From Corynebacterium uberis (GTDB taxonomy: Bacteria; Actinomycetota; Actinomycetes; Mycobacteriales; Mycobacteriaceae), in the NCBI RefSeq assembly GCF_020616335.1, contig NZ_CP085051.1:744001-808000 (forward strand): a stretch of 64,000 nucleotides of DNA, read 5' to 3'. A program made the position numbers and the translations under genes. Positions 43,834 through 51,909 of the stretch are shown in pieces. The notes beneath the pieces were generated by a model. It was not told the origin of the DNA. It searched no databases and worked only from the letters and a program-made list of their open reading frames with translations. The number at the start of each line of letters is the position of its first letter. The stretch's first letter is position 1.

Positions 43834-44361
43834 ATGAAGAAGCTGCTTGCCGCTGCCAGCGCCGCGACCGCGCTGGCGCTTGCCGTCCCCGCCCCTGCCT
43901 TTGCCACTACACCGGGTCCTGCCCTGGGTGCGTCCTTCACCGCGCCGCTGGTCTACGGGTCATCCGAACACGTCGACGTCTACTACCTGGTGGGCTATGA
44001 GGAATTCAATACCATGGGCCACCACTACGGTGATGCCGGCCAGACCTTCGCCCACTACACGCGTACCCCCAACCAAAACATTGACGGGTTGCGCATCATC
44101 ACTCCGAAGGGGCAGCTGCCCGCGGAGTTCTGGGTGGACGCCGTGCCCTGGGAGTACTCGTCTAACACGTACCCCACGATCAAGATTGTCACGGGCTTCG
44201 AGCCGAAGTTCCCCAATGAACCGGATTCACAGCTGATCACCCCCACCTACTTTGGGCAGGTCCTCTGGACGCTTCCCGAAGTCAACCGCACCATCGTGGG
44301 CTCCACCATCCCTGCGCTCGACACACTCGCGGCGCAGGTTGGTGGGATTTTTCATCCTTAA
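43834..44361 (+). CDS. Secreted protein of unknown function
   Basis: A 175-residue protein with a clear Sec signal peptide ([18 protein letters not shown]...AFA, cleavage near residue 24). The mature part is rich in Tyr, Pro and Thr, has no cysteine and no recognisable domain. GATAAA at 43822-43827 is six bases before the ATG. Its 3' end overlaps the convergent FAH gene by four bases. Confidence 0.8.
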   Translation: MKKLLAAASAATALALAVPAPAFATTPGPALGASFTAPLVYGSSEHVDVYYLVGYEEFNTMGHHYGDAGQTFAHYTRTPNQNIDGLRIITPKGQLPAEFWVDAVPWEYSSNTYPTIKIVTGFEPKFPNEPDSQLITPTYFGQVLWTLPEVNRTIVGSTIPALDTLAAQVGGIFHP

Positions 44362-45191
44362 ATCTGCTCAAAGACCGTCTTGTTAGCAATGCGCCCCAGG
44401 CCGGCGATCTCAACGGTCACGGTCTGGCCATCGCCGATGTAGCGCTGCGGTTTCCGGGCATGTCCCACGCCGCCCGGGGTGCCGGTGGCAATGACGTCGC
44501 CCGGATTGAGCGGGTAGATGTGTGAGATGTACTCGATGAGGTCCTCTGGCTTAAACACCAGATCATCGGTGGGGGTGGACTGCACCTGCTCCCCGTCGAG
44601 GTAAGTGGCCAGCTCCCCGCCAAAAGCAAACGCATCCGCAGTGGTTAGCCAGGGGCCAAAGCCCGCCGAGCCTTCCATGGACTTTCCTTGGTGCCACTGC
44701 AGGGTGCGGTATTGCATGTCCCGCTGGGTGTAATCATTCATCACCGCATAGCCGGCGATGTACTCTGCGGCATCAGCAGCAGCCACGCGCCGAGCGCGGG
44801 CGCCGATGATCACCGCCAGCTCGCCCTCCCAATCCAAAGCATCGTGCCTGTCATGAGGTGCCAGGACATCATCAAACGGCCCGGTCAGCGCCTCGGGGAA
44901 CTTGACAAAGAGCGTCGGATAATCCGGCTTGGGCCGCCCCATCTCCGCGATGTGATTGGCGTAGTTCATGCCCACACAGATGATCTTCGACGGGTGTGGA
45001 ACTACCGGGGCAAGGTCCGTGGGGGCAAAGGTCAGCGAGGGGGCGTCGGCACGCTGGGCGATCTGCCGCCACGACGGATCAGCTAGCAACGCGCCCACAT
45101 CCGAAAACCCAGCAATGGGCACGCCGGTGGAGTCAGTCTCCACCCGGACGGCAATAGTGGTGGAATCAGAACGAACAGTGGCAAGACGCAT
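44358..45191 (-). CDS. Fumarylacetoacetate hydrolase family protein
   Basis: A 277-residue FAH-fold enzyme: [16 protein letters not shown] (about 70-85), [12 protein letters not shown] (metal-binding Glu), [26 protein letters not shown] and [13 protein letters not shown]. These bind Mg and act on acylpyruvates or related diketones. Length and motifs fit acylpyruvate hydrolase (gentisate pathway) or oxaloacetate decarboxylase (FAHD1-like); no pathway neighbours decide. Confidence 0.9.
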   Translation of the reverse strand: MRLATVRSDSTTIAVRVETDSTGVPIAGFSDVGALLADPSWRQIAQRADAPSLTFAPTDLAPVVPHPSKIICVGMNYANHIAEMGRPKPDYPTLFVKFPEALTGPFDDVLAPHDRHDALDWEGELAVIIGARARRVAAADAAEYIAGYAVMNDYTQRDMQYRTLQWHQGKSMEGSAGFGPWLTTADAFAFGGELATYLDGEQVQSTPTDDLVFKPEDLIEYISHIYPLNPGDVIATGTPGGVGHARKPQRYIGDGQTVTVEIAGLGRIANKTVFEQI

Positions 45192-45226
45192 CGCAGGGGT
45201 GTCCTTTCAAACGAAAAACTACAGCC

Positions 45227-45232
45227 TAGACT
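45227..45232 (+). promoter_or_regulatory. -10 box TAGACT, leaderless promoter
   Basis: TAGACT ends seven bases before the GTG at 45240. Confidence 0.4.
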
Positions 45233-45239
45233 AGAAGGC

Positions 45240-45443
45240 GTGGGTAAGGCCGACAAGCAACGCAAGAAGATGGCAAAGGTGCGCCGCCAGCTGGCCAGCG
45301 GCAAAACCAAGAAGAAATGCTGCCGCTCCGACCCGCGATGCCGCACCTGCCCCACAGTCGTGCACCGTTTGAAGCGTTGCGGCGCCTTAGAGCTCGATGA
45401 TCGCGCCCTGGCCAAAGCCGTGAAAAAAGCCCGGAAATGGTAG
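45240..45443 (+). CDS. Small lysine-rich protein with a cysteine cluster
   Basis: A 67-residue, strongly basic protein (KADKQRKKMAKVRRQL start, AVKKARKW end) with CC-x5-C-x2-C in the middle and one later cysteine, able to bind a metal ion. It may be a nucleic-acid-binding protein. GTG start with a TAGACT box seven bases upstream. Confidence 0.7.
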   Translation: MGKADKQRKKMAKVRRQLASGKTKKKCCRSDPRCRTCPTVVHRLKRCGALELDDRALAKAVKKARKW

Positions 45444-45502
45444 TGCGCTAAGGTGGGGGAAATCACCGCTGAGCTTGAGCTATCCAGGAGGGGTCCACGC
45501 CG

Positions 45503-45910
45503 ATGGGCGAAACCATTGCGCAGCGCAGCAGCGTCAACGCCGCCGACTACATCGCGTCCAACTACAACGACTTTGAGGCGCAGCGCTCCACAGCGCTACG
45601 GCCCGTAGAAGTCTACCGAGTCACCTCCGGATACGGCGGGCCCAGCTCCACGCCCCGCAACCCCTTCGACAGGGTAGAACTCTCCCGCGAACATCCCGTC
45701 GACGCCCACGGCAACGTCCGCCGCACCCTTGATGCCCACCACCAGGTGTTTGATGAAAACGTGGGCAAAAACCTCAACTGGCTTGACACCGCCAAGGCAG
45801 AGGTGGCGAGGAAGAAAATGCCGAACCTTACGGGGGCGTCGATAAGCCTTGCTATCCAGATTCTGCTGCTCTGGGCGGTACTGGTGCCGCTTATTTTCTT
45901 CGTCTTTTAA
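45503..45910 (+). CDS. Tail-anchored membrane protein of unknown function
   Basis: A 135-residue protein with a polar N-terminal 110 residues and one hydrophobic C-terminal helix (about 112-134) ending the chain. An exact copy of the dispersed 16-mer lies in the codons before the helix, where it encodes Gly-Ala-Ser-Ile-Ser. AGGAGGGG precedes the ATG. Likely an operon with the next gene, 16 bp downstream. Confidence 0.7.
   Translation: MGETIAQRSSVNAADYIASNYNDFEAQRSTALRPVEVYRVTSGYGGPSSTPRNPFDRVELSREHPVDAHGNVRRTLDAHHQVFDENVGKNLNWLDTAKAEVARKKMPNLTGASISLAIQILLLWAVLVPLIFFVF
45832..45847 (+). repeat. Dispersed word GGGGGCGTCGATAAGC, exact copy
   Basis: Exact 16-mer on the plus strand, read in a different frame from the copies at 32685 and 61065. 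Confidence 0.7.
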
Positions 45911-45926
45911 AGGGGGGCTAAAAGCA

Positions 45927-46508
45927 ATGGCACGACGCTATGTGGTTTATGAAGAAGAAGACTATTCCGGATGTGGCATCTTCCTGGTCATCGCGGTAGG
46001 CCTGTGGCTGCTCACCCTGCTGGCACCACTACTGGTCACACTGGCTAAAATCGCCGCCGCAGGTGGAGCAATCTGGCTCAGCGCCAAAGCAGTGGCAGCG
46101 TGGCTGAAAAAATACCACGAAAAAGAAGACCTGGAACGCGACCGGCATCTCCTAGAACAAGAAACCGTGCTGGTAGAACAAGAAATCCGGGGACGCCTCG
46201 CCACCGCAGTCACCCGGCTAGACAGCCTGCTGGGCCACTGGCATCAACTCTGCGAAGTACAAGGAATAGGCTCCGGCGCAGAAAAGCTGATTAGCCGCTA
46301 TCATGATGCCGCCAACTCCACCGAAGCCCTCGATTTTCTGCGCTATACAGAAGAACGCGCCTACGCGGAACTCAGAAACTCCCGCAACCTCCTTGACTGC
46401 GCCCCCTCCCCGGGAAATGCCCGCGCACTGAGCGCCGCCTACAGCGCCCTTACCCGCGCAGAAGAAGACTTCTACATCGCCGTGTCCTGGGCCAATGTTG
46501 AAGACTAA
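45927..46508 (+). CDS. Membrane protein with coiled-coil domain
   Basis: A 193-residue protein: two hydrophobic helices (about 17-40 and 42-60), then a charged helical region ([31 protein letters not shown]) predicted to be coiled coil. AAAGGGGGG stands ten bases before the ATG. With the preceding tail-anchored protein it may form a membrane complex. No known family. Its 3' end overlaps the second pth gene by four bases. Confidence 0.7.
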   Translation: MARRYVVYEEEDYSGCGIFLVIAVGLWLLTLLAPLLVTLAKIAAAGGAIWLSAKAVAAWLKKYHEKEDLERDRHLLEQETVLVEQEIRGRLATAVTRLDSLLGHWHQLCEVQGIGSGAEKLISRYHDAANSTEALDFLRYTEERAYAELRNSRNLLDCAPSPGNARALSAAYSALTRAEEDFYIAVSWANVED

Positions 46509-47056
46509 CTAGCTGCGGATATTGCCCGAATAATCTCCCGCGCAGCAGTATCCGCAGCAATAGCCACCTCCACCCGCTCAGACTTAGCAAAGCGGCGCAG
46601 CACAAAAGCCGCCGGATCCATGCGCCCCGGTGGACGGCCAATTCCGCACGACACACGCACATAATCCTTCGTACCCAATGCCTTGGTGATAGAGCGCAAA
46701 CCATTGTGGCCCCGATCGCCACCACCCGGCCGCAACGCCACCTGCCCCAAATCAAGCTCAAGTTCGTCATGGCAAACGTAAATGTGGTCTGCGGGGACCT
46801 TATAGTAGTCCGCCAGTACTCTGACCGGACCGCCGGACAGGTTCATCAGGCACCTCGGGCGTGCGAGGACGACATGCTGGCGATCACTGCCCAGGCGAGC
46901 CTCCGCGACCTCCGCGTTCACCTTGCGATTCGCCTTAAACGCCCCGGCCCCCAGCTGCGCGGACAGCTCCGCGATGACCTCGAAGCCAAAATTGTGGCGC
47001 GTACCGGCGTACGAGGCCCCCGGGTTTCCTAGGCCAACAACAAGAACAGTAGACAC
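46505..47056 (-). CDS. pth: Peptidyl-tRNA hydrolase (paralogue 2, rplY-linked)
   Basis: A 183-residue Pth of normal length: [44 protein letters not shown] and [13 protein letters not shown] contain the catalytic His and the tRNA loop. It lies downstream of rplY on the same strand, the arrangement found in many bacteria, but 653 bp away because of the inverted-repeat elements. GTG at 47056 is the family-like start. Confidence 0.93.
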   Translation of the reverse strand: MSTVLVVGLGNPGASYAGTRHNFGFEVIAELSAQLGAGAFKANRKVNAEVAEARLGSDRQHVVLARPRCLMNLSGGPVRVLADYYKVPADHIYVCHDELELDLGQVALRPGGGDRGHNGLRSITKALGTKDYVRVSCGIGRPPGRMDPAAFVLRRFAKSERVEVAIAADTAAREIIRAISAAS

Positions 47057-47169
47057 AAGGCACAACTCTACCGGGCCGCCGCGGGGCGCCCGCGAGGGCG
47101 GGACGGGGCCTTGTGTGTGTGGGCTTGTGCGTCGGGGCCTTGCGTGGGGTCTTTTGCCGGGGGTCTTTT

Positions 47170-47274
47170 GCACCGTGTGACTGGTGTGACTGACCGAGTG
47201 CGTTTTCGGGGGTGAAAAACGGCCGAACGGGGGTGGTTTTGTGCACCGTGTTAATCCCACCAGTCACACGGTGC
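47170..47274. repeat. 105-bp inverted-repeat element, copy 1
   Basis: Bounded by GCACCGTGTGACTGGTG (47170-47186) and its exact reverse complement CACCAGTCACACGGTGC (47258-47274). An internal TGCACCGTGT (47242-47251) can pair with the last ten bases instead, so two hairpins compete. One 12-bp ATGCGGAGGGGC unit follows. It differs from copy 2 at four positions. Confidence 0.85.
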
Positions 47275-47432
47275 ATGCGGAGGGGCATGCGGGACCGGCA
47301 GGGGAGGGTGCGCGGGGCTTCGTAGCAAGGCGGGGCAGTGGGGCAGGGGGATTGCTGCCTCACCTGCTGCTCGTCCCTGCGTGGGTTCTTGACCAGACGG
47401 CGTGGCTATCCCCTTGCGCGGGTCCTCGTTTT

Positions 47433-47537
47433 GCACCGTGTGACTGGTGTGACTGGCCAAGTGCGTTTTCGGGGGTGAAAAACGGCCGAATGGGGGTGAT
47501 TTTGTGCACCGTGTTAATCCCACCAGTCACACGGTGC
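47433..47537. repeat. 105-bp inverted-repeat element, copy 2
   Basis: Same length and same perfect 17-bp ends (47433-47449 and 47521-47537) as copy 1, 263 bp further on. The 158 bp between copies carries no gene. Followed by an expanded 12-bp array. Confidence 0.85.
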
Positions 47538-47597
47538 ATGCGGAGGGGCATGCGGAGGTGCATGCGGAGGGGCATGCGGAGGTGCATGCGGAGGTGC
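47538..47597 (+). repeat. 12-bp tandem array x5
   Basis: Five units ATGCGGAGGGGC/ATGCGGAGGTGC (at 47538, 47550, 47562, 47574, 47586). Copy 1 of the adjoining element has only one unit, so the array has expanded here. Each unit on the plus strand contains GGAGG four bases before an ATG. Confidence 0.85.
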
Positions 47598-47709
47598 ATG
47601 CGGGACTGACAGGGAGAGCGCGCAGCGCCACGTACCAAAAAGAAAACAGGGGCGACGGCCCACGGTGGGTCATCGCCCCTGCGTCATGCGCAAGGAACGC
47701 GGAGGGGTT

Positions 47710-48354
47710 TTACTCGGCGTCGGTTTCCTCGGTGGACTCGGCACCGGCCTCGGCGCCGCCTTCCTCGGCAGCCTCGGCGGCCTCCTCGAGTTCTTCGTCA
47801 ACCTCGGGGTAGGAGACGGCCACGATCAGGGTCTCCGGATCGGCGACCAGGGTGACATCGCCCGGCAGGGTGATCTCGCCGGCGGTGATCTTGGTGTCCA
47901 CCTCGGCGCCCTCGATGGAGACGGTGATCTCGTCGGGGATGTTGAGCACGTCGGCCTCGACGAGCAGCACGTCGGCGTCCTGGATGGCCATGGTGCCGGC
48001 GGCGGGCTCGCCTTCGATGACCACGGGGACCTCAACCTCGACCTTTTCGCCGCGCTTGATGGCAAGCAGGTCGATGTGGTCGATGTCCAGGGTGAGCACG
48101 TTCTGGTCAACGTGCTTGACCATGGTCAGGTGGGGGGTGCCGTCTACGTTGAGCTCGACGATGGCGTTGGCGCCGTGGTTGCGCACCAGGGCCTGGATTT
48201 CCAGGCGGGACACGGCAAAGTGGACCGGGGTTTCCATCTCGGGGCCGTAGATGACGCCGGGGACCTTCCAGTCGCGGCGCAGGCGGCGGGCAACACCCTT
48301 GCCAAATTCGGTGCGGGCGTCAGCCTGGATGGTGGGGTACTTGGTCGAAGGCAT
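47710..48354 (-). CDS. rplY: 50S ribosomal protein L25/general stress protein Ctc
   Basis: A 214-residue long-form L25: the 5S rRNA-binding N-terminal domain (about 8-95; EFGKGVARRLRRDWKVPGVIYG) and the TL5/Ctc C-terminal beta domain, ending in a Glu/Ala-rich acidic tail (about 185-214). AAGGAG lies eight bases before the ATG. It reads toward pth across the inverted-repeat elements. Confidence 0.95.
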   Translation of the reverse strand: MPSTKYPTIQADARTEFGKGVARRLRRDWKVPGVIYGPEMETPVHFAVSRLEIQALVRNHGANAIVELNVDGTPHLTMVKHVDQNVLTLDIDHIDLLAIKRGEKVEVEVPVVIEGEPAAGTMAIQDADVLLVEADVLNIPDEITVSIEGAEVDTKITAGEITLPGDVTLVADPETLIVAVSYPEVDEELEEAAEAAEEGGAEAGAESTEETDAE

Positions 48355-48412
48355 GTGGATGCTCCTTATTCGTTGGAAAGAAGGTCGTGTCCCAGGCCAC
48401 CATTGCCTGCCC

Positions 48413-48496
48413 GCTGCCCTGTACAGGGGCCTCCGGGCAGCAAAAAGCCTGCGGCGGGACTCTGGTTCTTCGTCTTGGTCGAGTCTCTTCGCAGGC
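48413..48496 (-). promoter_or_regulatory. Structured leader of rplY: two adjacent stem-loops
   Basis: GCTGCCC (48413-48419) pairs with GGGCAGC (48435-48441), enclosing the palindrome CCCTGTACAGGG (48417-48428). Next to it GCCTGCG (48447-48453) pairs with CGCAGGC (48490-48496) around an inner GACTC/GAGTC stem (48458-48462 / 48481-48485). Both lie 60-140 bases upstream of the rplY start. They could regulate rplY expression through L25 or another factor. Confidence 0.45.
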
Positions 48497-48603
48497 ACAA
48501 GTTTGTTTGTGAAGATGGTGATCGCGTCGATAACGGAGCGGCGCACACAAGGCGGGCTCCCTCGCCGAGACTGGTCTACTTTAGCACTGCCCGGCGGTAG
48601 GGC

Positions 48604-49308
48604 TCAACCCTTGGTGCCAATGTGTTTGAGGGCTTCACGCCGGGAGAGTGCGGAAAGGCCTTTTCCTTCGCAGGAGTGCACGAAGTTTCGTACCCAGATG
48701 GGGTTGGTGCGGGCGTAGTCGCGCAGCGCCCAGCCGATGGCCTTATCCAGGAAGAACTCTCCGGTGCCCACGTTCGCCTGGATGCAAGCGGAAAGCAGGT
48801 CGGTGTCTGTGGCGTCGCGTCGGCCTAGCTGGTGGAGGAGTGCCACGCGACGGATCCAGAGGTTTGGGTCATGTGCCCAGGAGAGCATGGTGTCTGTCGC
48901 TGGGGCCATGCGTCCGATCACGCCGGCAAGCGGGTCGACGGTGTCCCACCAGGAGTGGGTGGTCACCAGGCGGTAGAGGGCCGGGAGCTGATCCTGAGGC
49001 ACAGCGTGGCGTTGGGTGCGCAGGTGGTCGCAGGCGACGTACTGGTATTCGCGGTGGGGCTGGTCCCAGCAGTCGTTGATCAGCTCCCAACAGGGCTGGT
49101 CGCGCAGCGGCGAGAGGATTGGTTTGGTGGCGTGGCGGCGGGGCACGGCGCTGATGCCTAGGAATGCGAAACGCCCCCGCATGTAGGCCGCCATGGCCTC
49201 CGCCCGCAGGGGGTCTGCGAGGGGGAGGAGAGCGGCGCGAATGAGCGAGAGCGCGTCAGACAGCTTAGGCCTGGCCTTCGAAGAGGTGGGTGACGGATCC
49301 GTTTTCAA
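48604..49308 (-). CDS. DNA alkylation repair protein (AlkD-like HEAT-repeat glycosylase)
   Basis: A 234-residue all-helical protein: MAAYMRGRFAFLGISAVPRR near 40-60, CWDQPHREYQYVACDHL, SWWDTVDPLAG (catalytic Asp region), DPNLWIRRVALLHQL and FFLDKAIGWALRDYA match AlkD/AlkC, which excise alkylated bases. The only in-frame start is a TTG at 49308, placing the first 15 codons inside the end of prs; a later non-standard start is possible. Confidence 0.88.
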   Translation of the reverse strand: MKTDPSPTSSKARPKLSDALSLIRAALLPLADPLRAEAMAAYMRGRFAFLGISAVPRRHATKPILSPLRDQPCWELINDCWDQPHREYQYVACDHLRTQRHAVPQDQLPALYRLVTTHSWWDTVDPLAGVIGRMAPATDTMLSWAHDPNLWIRRVALLHQLGRRDATDTDLLSACIQANVGTGEFFLDKAIGWALRDYARTNPIWVRNFVHSCEGKGLSALSRREALKHIGTKG

Positions 49309-50242
49309 AGATTTCGTTGATGGTCTGTGCCAGCAGCGGGGCGATGGACAGTACCGTGAGGTTGGACCAGCCTTCGGTGGATTGCGGCAGGGTGTCGGTG
49401 GTGATGACTTCTTCGGCGCCGCAGTCGGAGAGCCGTTCGCGGGCGGGGTCGGAAAAGACGCCGTGGGTACAGGCGATGACTACGGACTTCGCGCCGGCTT
49501 CCTTGAGGATGCCCACGGCGCCGGCGATGGTGCCGCCGGTGTCGATCATGTCATCGAGCAGGACGCAGTCCTTCCCGGCGACGTCGCCGACGACGCGGTT
49601 GGCCACAACCTCGTTGGCCACGTCGACGCTGCGGGTCTTGTGCACGAAGGCCATGGGGGCGTCGCCAAGCACATTGGCCCACTTTTCGGCGACCTTGACG
49701 CGGCCGGCGTCGGGGGAGACCACGCAGATGTTGTCCAGGGAGTACTTGCCCTTGATGTAGTCGGTGAGGATGGGCATGGCATGCATGTGGTCGACCGGGC
49801 CGTCGAAGAAGCCCTGGATCTGGTCGGTGTGCAGGTCCACTGCCACGATGCGGTCTGCGCCGGCGGTCTTGAGCAGGTCGGCGACGAGGCGGGCGGAGAT
49901 GGGCTCGCGGCCGCGGTGCTTCTTGTCCTGGCGGGCATAGGGGTAGAACGGCAGGATCGCGGTGATGTGCTTGGCGGAGCCGCGCTTGAGGGCGTCGATC
50001 ATGATGAGCTGCTCCATGAGCCACTTGTTCAGCGGCTGGGTGTGGGATTGCAGCACAAAGCAGTCGGAGCCGCGGACGGACTCTTCGAAGCGGACAAAGA
50101 TTTCACCGTTGGCAAAGTCACGGGCGGTGGTGGGGGTCAGCTCGATGCCGAGCTCGTTGGCCACCGCCTCGCCGAGCTCCGGGTGTGCGCGCCCGGAGAA
50201 GAGCATGAGGTTTTTGTGGGTTTGCTTCCAGTGGGCAGACAT
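49265..50242 (-). CDS. prs: Ribose-phosphate pyrophosphokinase
   Basis: A 325-residue PRPP synthase: SGRAHPELGEAVA, RFEESVRGSDCFVLQS, YPYARQDKKHRGREPISARLVADLL (ATP and ribose-5-phosphate binding), VAVDLHTDQIQGFF, and the PRPP loop VLLDDMIDTGGTI (about 220-232). Supplies PRPP for nucleotides, His, Trp and arabinan precursors. It follows glmU by 11 bp, as in other corynebacteria. Confidence 0.97.
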   Translation of the reverse strand: MSAHWKQTHKNLMLFSGRAHPELGEAVANELGIELTPTTARDFANGEIFVRFEESVRGSDCFVLQSHTQPLNKWLMEQLIMIDALKRGSAKHITAILPFYPYARQDKKHRGREPISARLVADLLKTAGADRIVAVDLHTDQIQGFFDGPVDHMHAMPILTDYIKGKYSLDNICVVSPDAGRVKVAEKWANVLGDAPMAFVHKTRSVDVANEVVANRVVGDVAGKDCVLLDDMIDTGGTIAGAVGILKEAGAKSVVIACTHGVFSDPARERLSDCGAEEVITTDTLPQSTEGWSNLTVLSIAPLLAQTINEIFENGSVTHLFEGQA

Positions 50243-50253
50243 GGGTTTTCTGC

Positions 50254-51747
50254 TTAGCCTTCCTGGTCGGTGCCGGAGTGTGACTCGGATGCGGAGCGGG
50301 CCCGCTGGGCGGCCTGCGCGGCCGGGCTTCCCGGACGCTTCTTTTCCACCCATCCCTCAATGATGCGCTGTGGTCCACCGGAGACCACCAGCGCACCGGC
50401 CGGGACGTCCTGTCTGATCACTGTACCCGCCCCGGAGTAGGCCCCGTCACCCACGGTGACCGGGGCGATGAACATGGTGTCCGAGCCGGTGCGCACGTGG
50501 GAGCCCACCGTGGTGTGGTGTTTGTTCACCCCGTCATAGTTGACAAAAACGCTGGAGGCTCCGATGTTGGATTCCTCACCGATGGTGGCGTCGCCCACAT
50601 AGGTCAGGTGGGGCACCTTGGAGCCGCGCCCGATCTGGGCGTTCTTGGCTTCCACGAACCCGCCGAGCTTGCCGTCTTCGCCCAGGACGGTGCCGGGGCG
50701 GATATAGGTAAACGGGCCCACGGTGGCGTTCGGGCCAATCTCAGAGGACAGCCCGTGGGTGCGCACGACGGATGCGCCCGCGCCGATGGTCATGTCTACC
50801 AGGGTGGTATCCGGCCCAATGGTGGCGCCGTCGGCGATGGTGGTGGTCCCGCGCAGTTGGGTGCCGGGCTCGATGGTGACGTCCTGGCCCACGCTCACGG
50901 TCACGTCGATGAAGGTGGTGTCAGGGTCGATGATGGTGGCACCCCCGCGCATGGCCGCTTCGACGGTGCGGCGGTTGAGCACCTTGCCCGCCGCGGCGAG
51001 CTGGACGCGGTCATTGACCCCGGCGAGTTCTTCCGAGTCTTCGGCCACGTGCGCGCGTACGGCAAGTCCGTCGCCGCGGGCGATGGCCAGCACGTCGGTG
51101 AGGTAGAGCTCGCCTTGGGCGTTGTCGGCGGTGATCCGGCCGAGTGCGTCGCGCAGCACGTCTGCGTCGAAGGCAAACACGCCGGAGTTGACTTCGTGGA
51201 TGGCTTTTTCTGCGTCGGAGGCGTCCTTTTGTTCCACGATGGCGGTCACCTCGCCGGCCTCGTTGCGCACGATGCGTCCGTAGCCGGTGGGATCATCAAG
51301 CTCCAGCGTCAGAACGGTCACCGCGGTGGGGGACTGGGTGTGGGCGCGGGCCAGCCTGGCCAGCGTCTCCGGGCGCAGCAGCGGCACGTCACCGTTGGTC
51401 ACAATCACTGTCCCGCTAAACCCGTCGAGCTGGCCTAGCGCGCACTGTACGGCGTGCCCGGTGCCCTTTTGTTCCTCCTGGATGGCAACGGCCACCGGAC
51501 GATTCAGCTCCTGGGCCACCTTCTCGACCGCGGGGGTGACCTGGTCGCGCTGGTGGCCCACCACGGCGACGATGCTGGTGGGGTCCATCCCCGCGGCGGC
51601 GTGCAGGCTGTGGGACAGCAGGGTGCGTCCCCCGATTTCGTGCAACGTCTTTTGGGTGGCTGACTTCATGCGGGTGCCCGCACCTGCGGCGAGGACGATC
51701 ACCGCGCAGGAGGGCGGAGTGAATTCTGTGTTGTTCTCGGTGGGCAC
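50254..51747 (-). CDS. glmU: Bifunctional GlcNAc-1-P uridyltransferase/GlcN-1-P acetyltransferase
   Basis: A 497-residue enzyme making UDP-GlcNAc. [11 protein letters not shown] (about 18-28) is the uridyltransferase signature, GTGHAVQCA and NGDVPLL follow; the C-terminal left-handed beta-helix has the hexapeptide repeats and the [20 protein letters not shown] acetyltransferase site. A GTG at 51747 with AGGAAGG upstream is preferred; ATG at 51780 would add eleven residues. Confidence 0.96.
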   Translation of the reverse strand: MPTENNTEFTPPSCAVIVLAAGAGTRMKSATQKTLHEIGGRTLLSHSLHAAAGMDPTSIVAVVGHQRDQVTPAVEKVAQELNRPVAVAIQEEQKGTGHAVQCALGQLDGFSGTVIVTNGDVPLLRPETLARLARAHTQSPTAVTVLTLELDDPTGYGRIVRNEAGEVTAIVEQKDASDAEKAIHEVNSGVFAFDADVLRDALGRITADNAQGELYLTDVLAIARGDGLAVRAHVAEDSEELAGVNDRVQLAAAGKVLNRRTVEAAMRGGATIIDPDTTFIDVTVSVGQDVTIEPGTQLRGTTTIADGATIGPDTTLVDMTIGAGASVVRTHGLSSEIGPNATVGPFTYIRPGTVLGEDGKLGGFVEAKNAQIGRGSKVPHLTYVGDATIGEESNIGASSVFVNYDGVNKHHTTVGSHVRTGSDTMFIAPVTVGDGAYSGAGTVIRQDVPAGALVVSGGPQRIIEGWVEKKRPGSPAAQAAQRARSASESHSGTDQEG

Positions 51748-51781
51748 TGGTAGACCGCCTGCCTTCCTGTTGGGACTCATC

Positions 51782-51817
51782 GATGGCGCGTGAGATGGCG
51801 CGTGAGATGGCGCGCGG
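51782..51817 (-). repeat. 12-bp tandem repeat upstream of glmU
   Basis: GATGGCGCGTGA occurs at 51782 and 51794, with a third degenerate copy at 51806. It lies just upstream of the glmU start, where longer in-frame starts would read it as Pro-Ser-His-Ala repeats. Confidence 0.7.
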
Positions 51818-51909
51818 CTGGTGGAAGTCTCACGGGCCACAGCATAGCGTGAGGCTAGGGTAGGAGGTAGAAGAGTTGAACCTCAAGGCTTAAAGGTGAG
51901 TCGATATAA

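Noticed and set aside
45832..45847. Dispersed 16-mer as a parS, dif or KOPS site
   Set aside because: It is not palindromic, has no strand bias in the window, and does not match the sequences I know for these sites.
47170..47597. Possible CRISPR array
   Set aside because: Units are directly adjacent 12-mers or 105-bp inverted-repeat elements, without regular unique spacers, and there are no cas genes.
47504..47812. ORF reading through the 12-bp array (Met-Arg-Arg-Gly repeats)
   Set aside because: The protein would be produced only by the repeat and runs into the opposite strand of rplY; best seen as repeat DNA.
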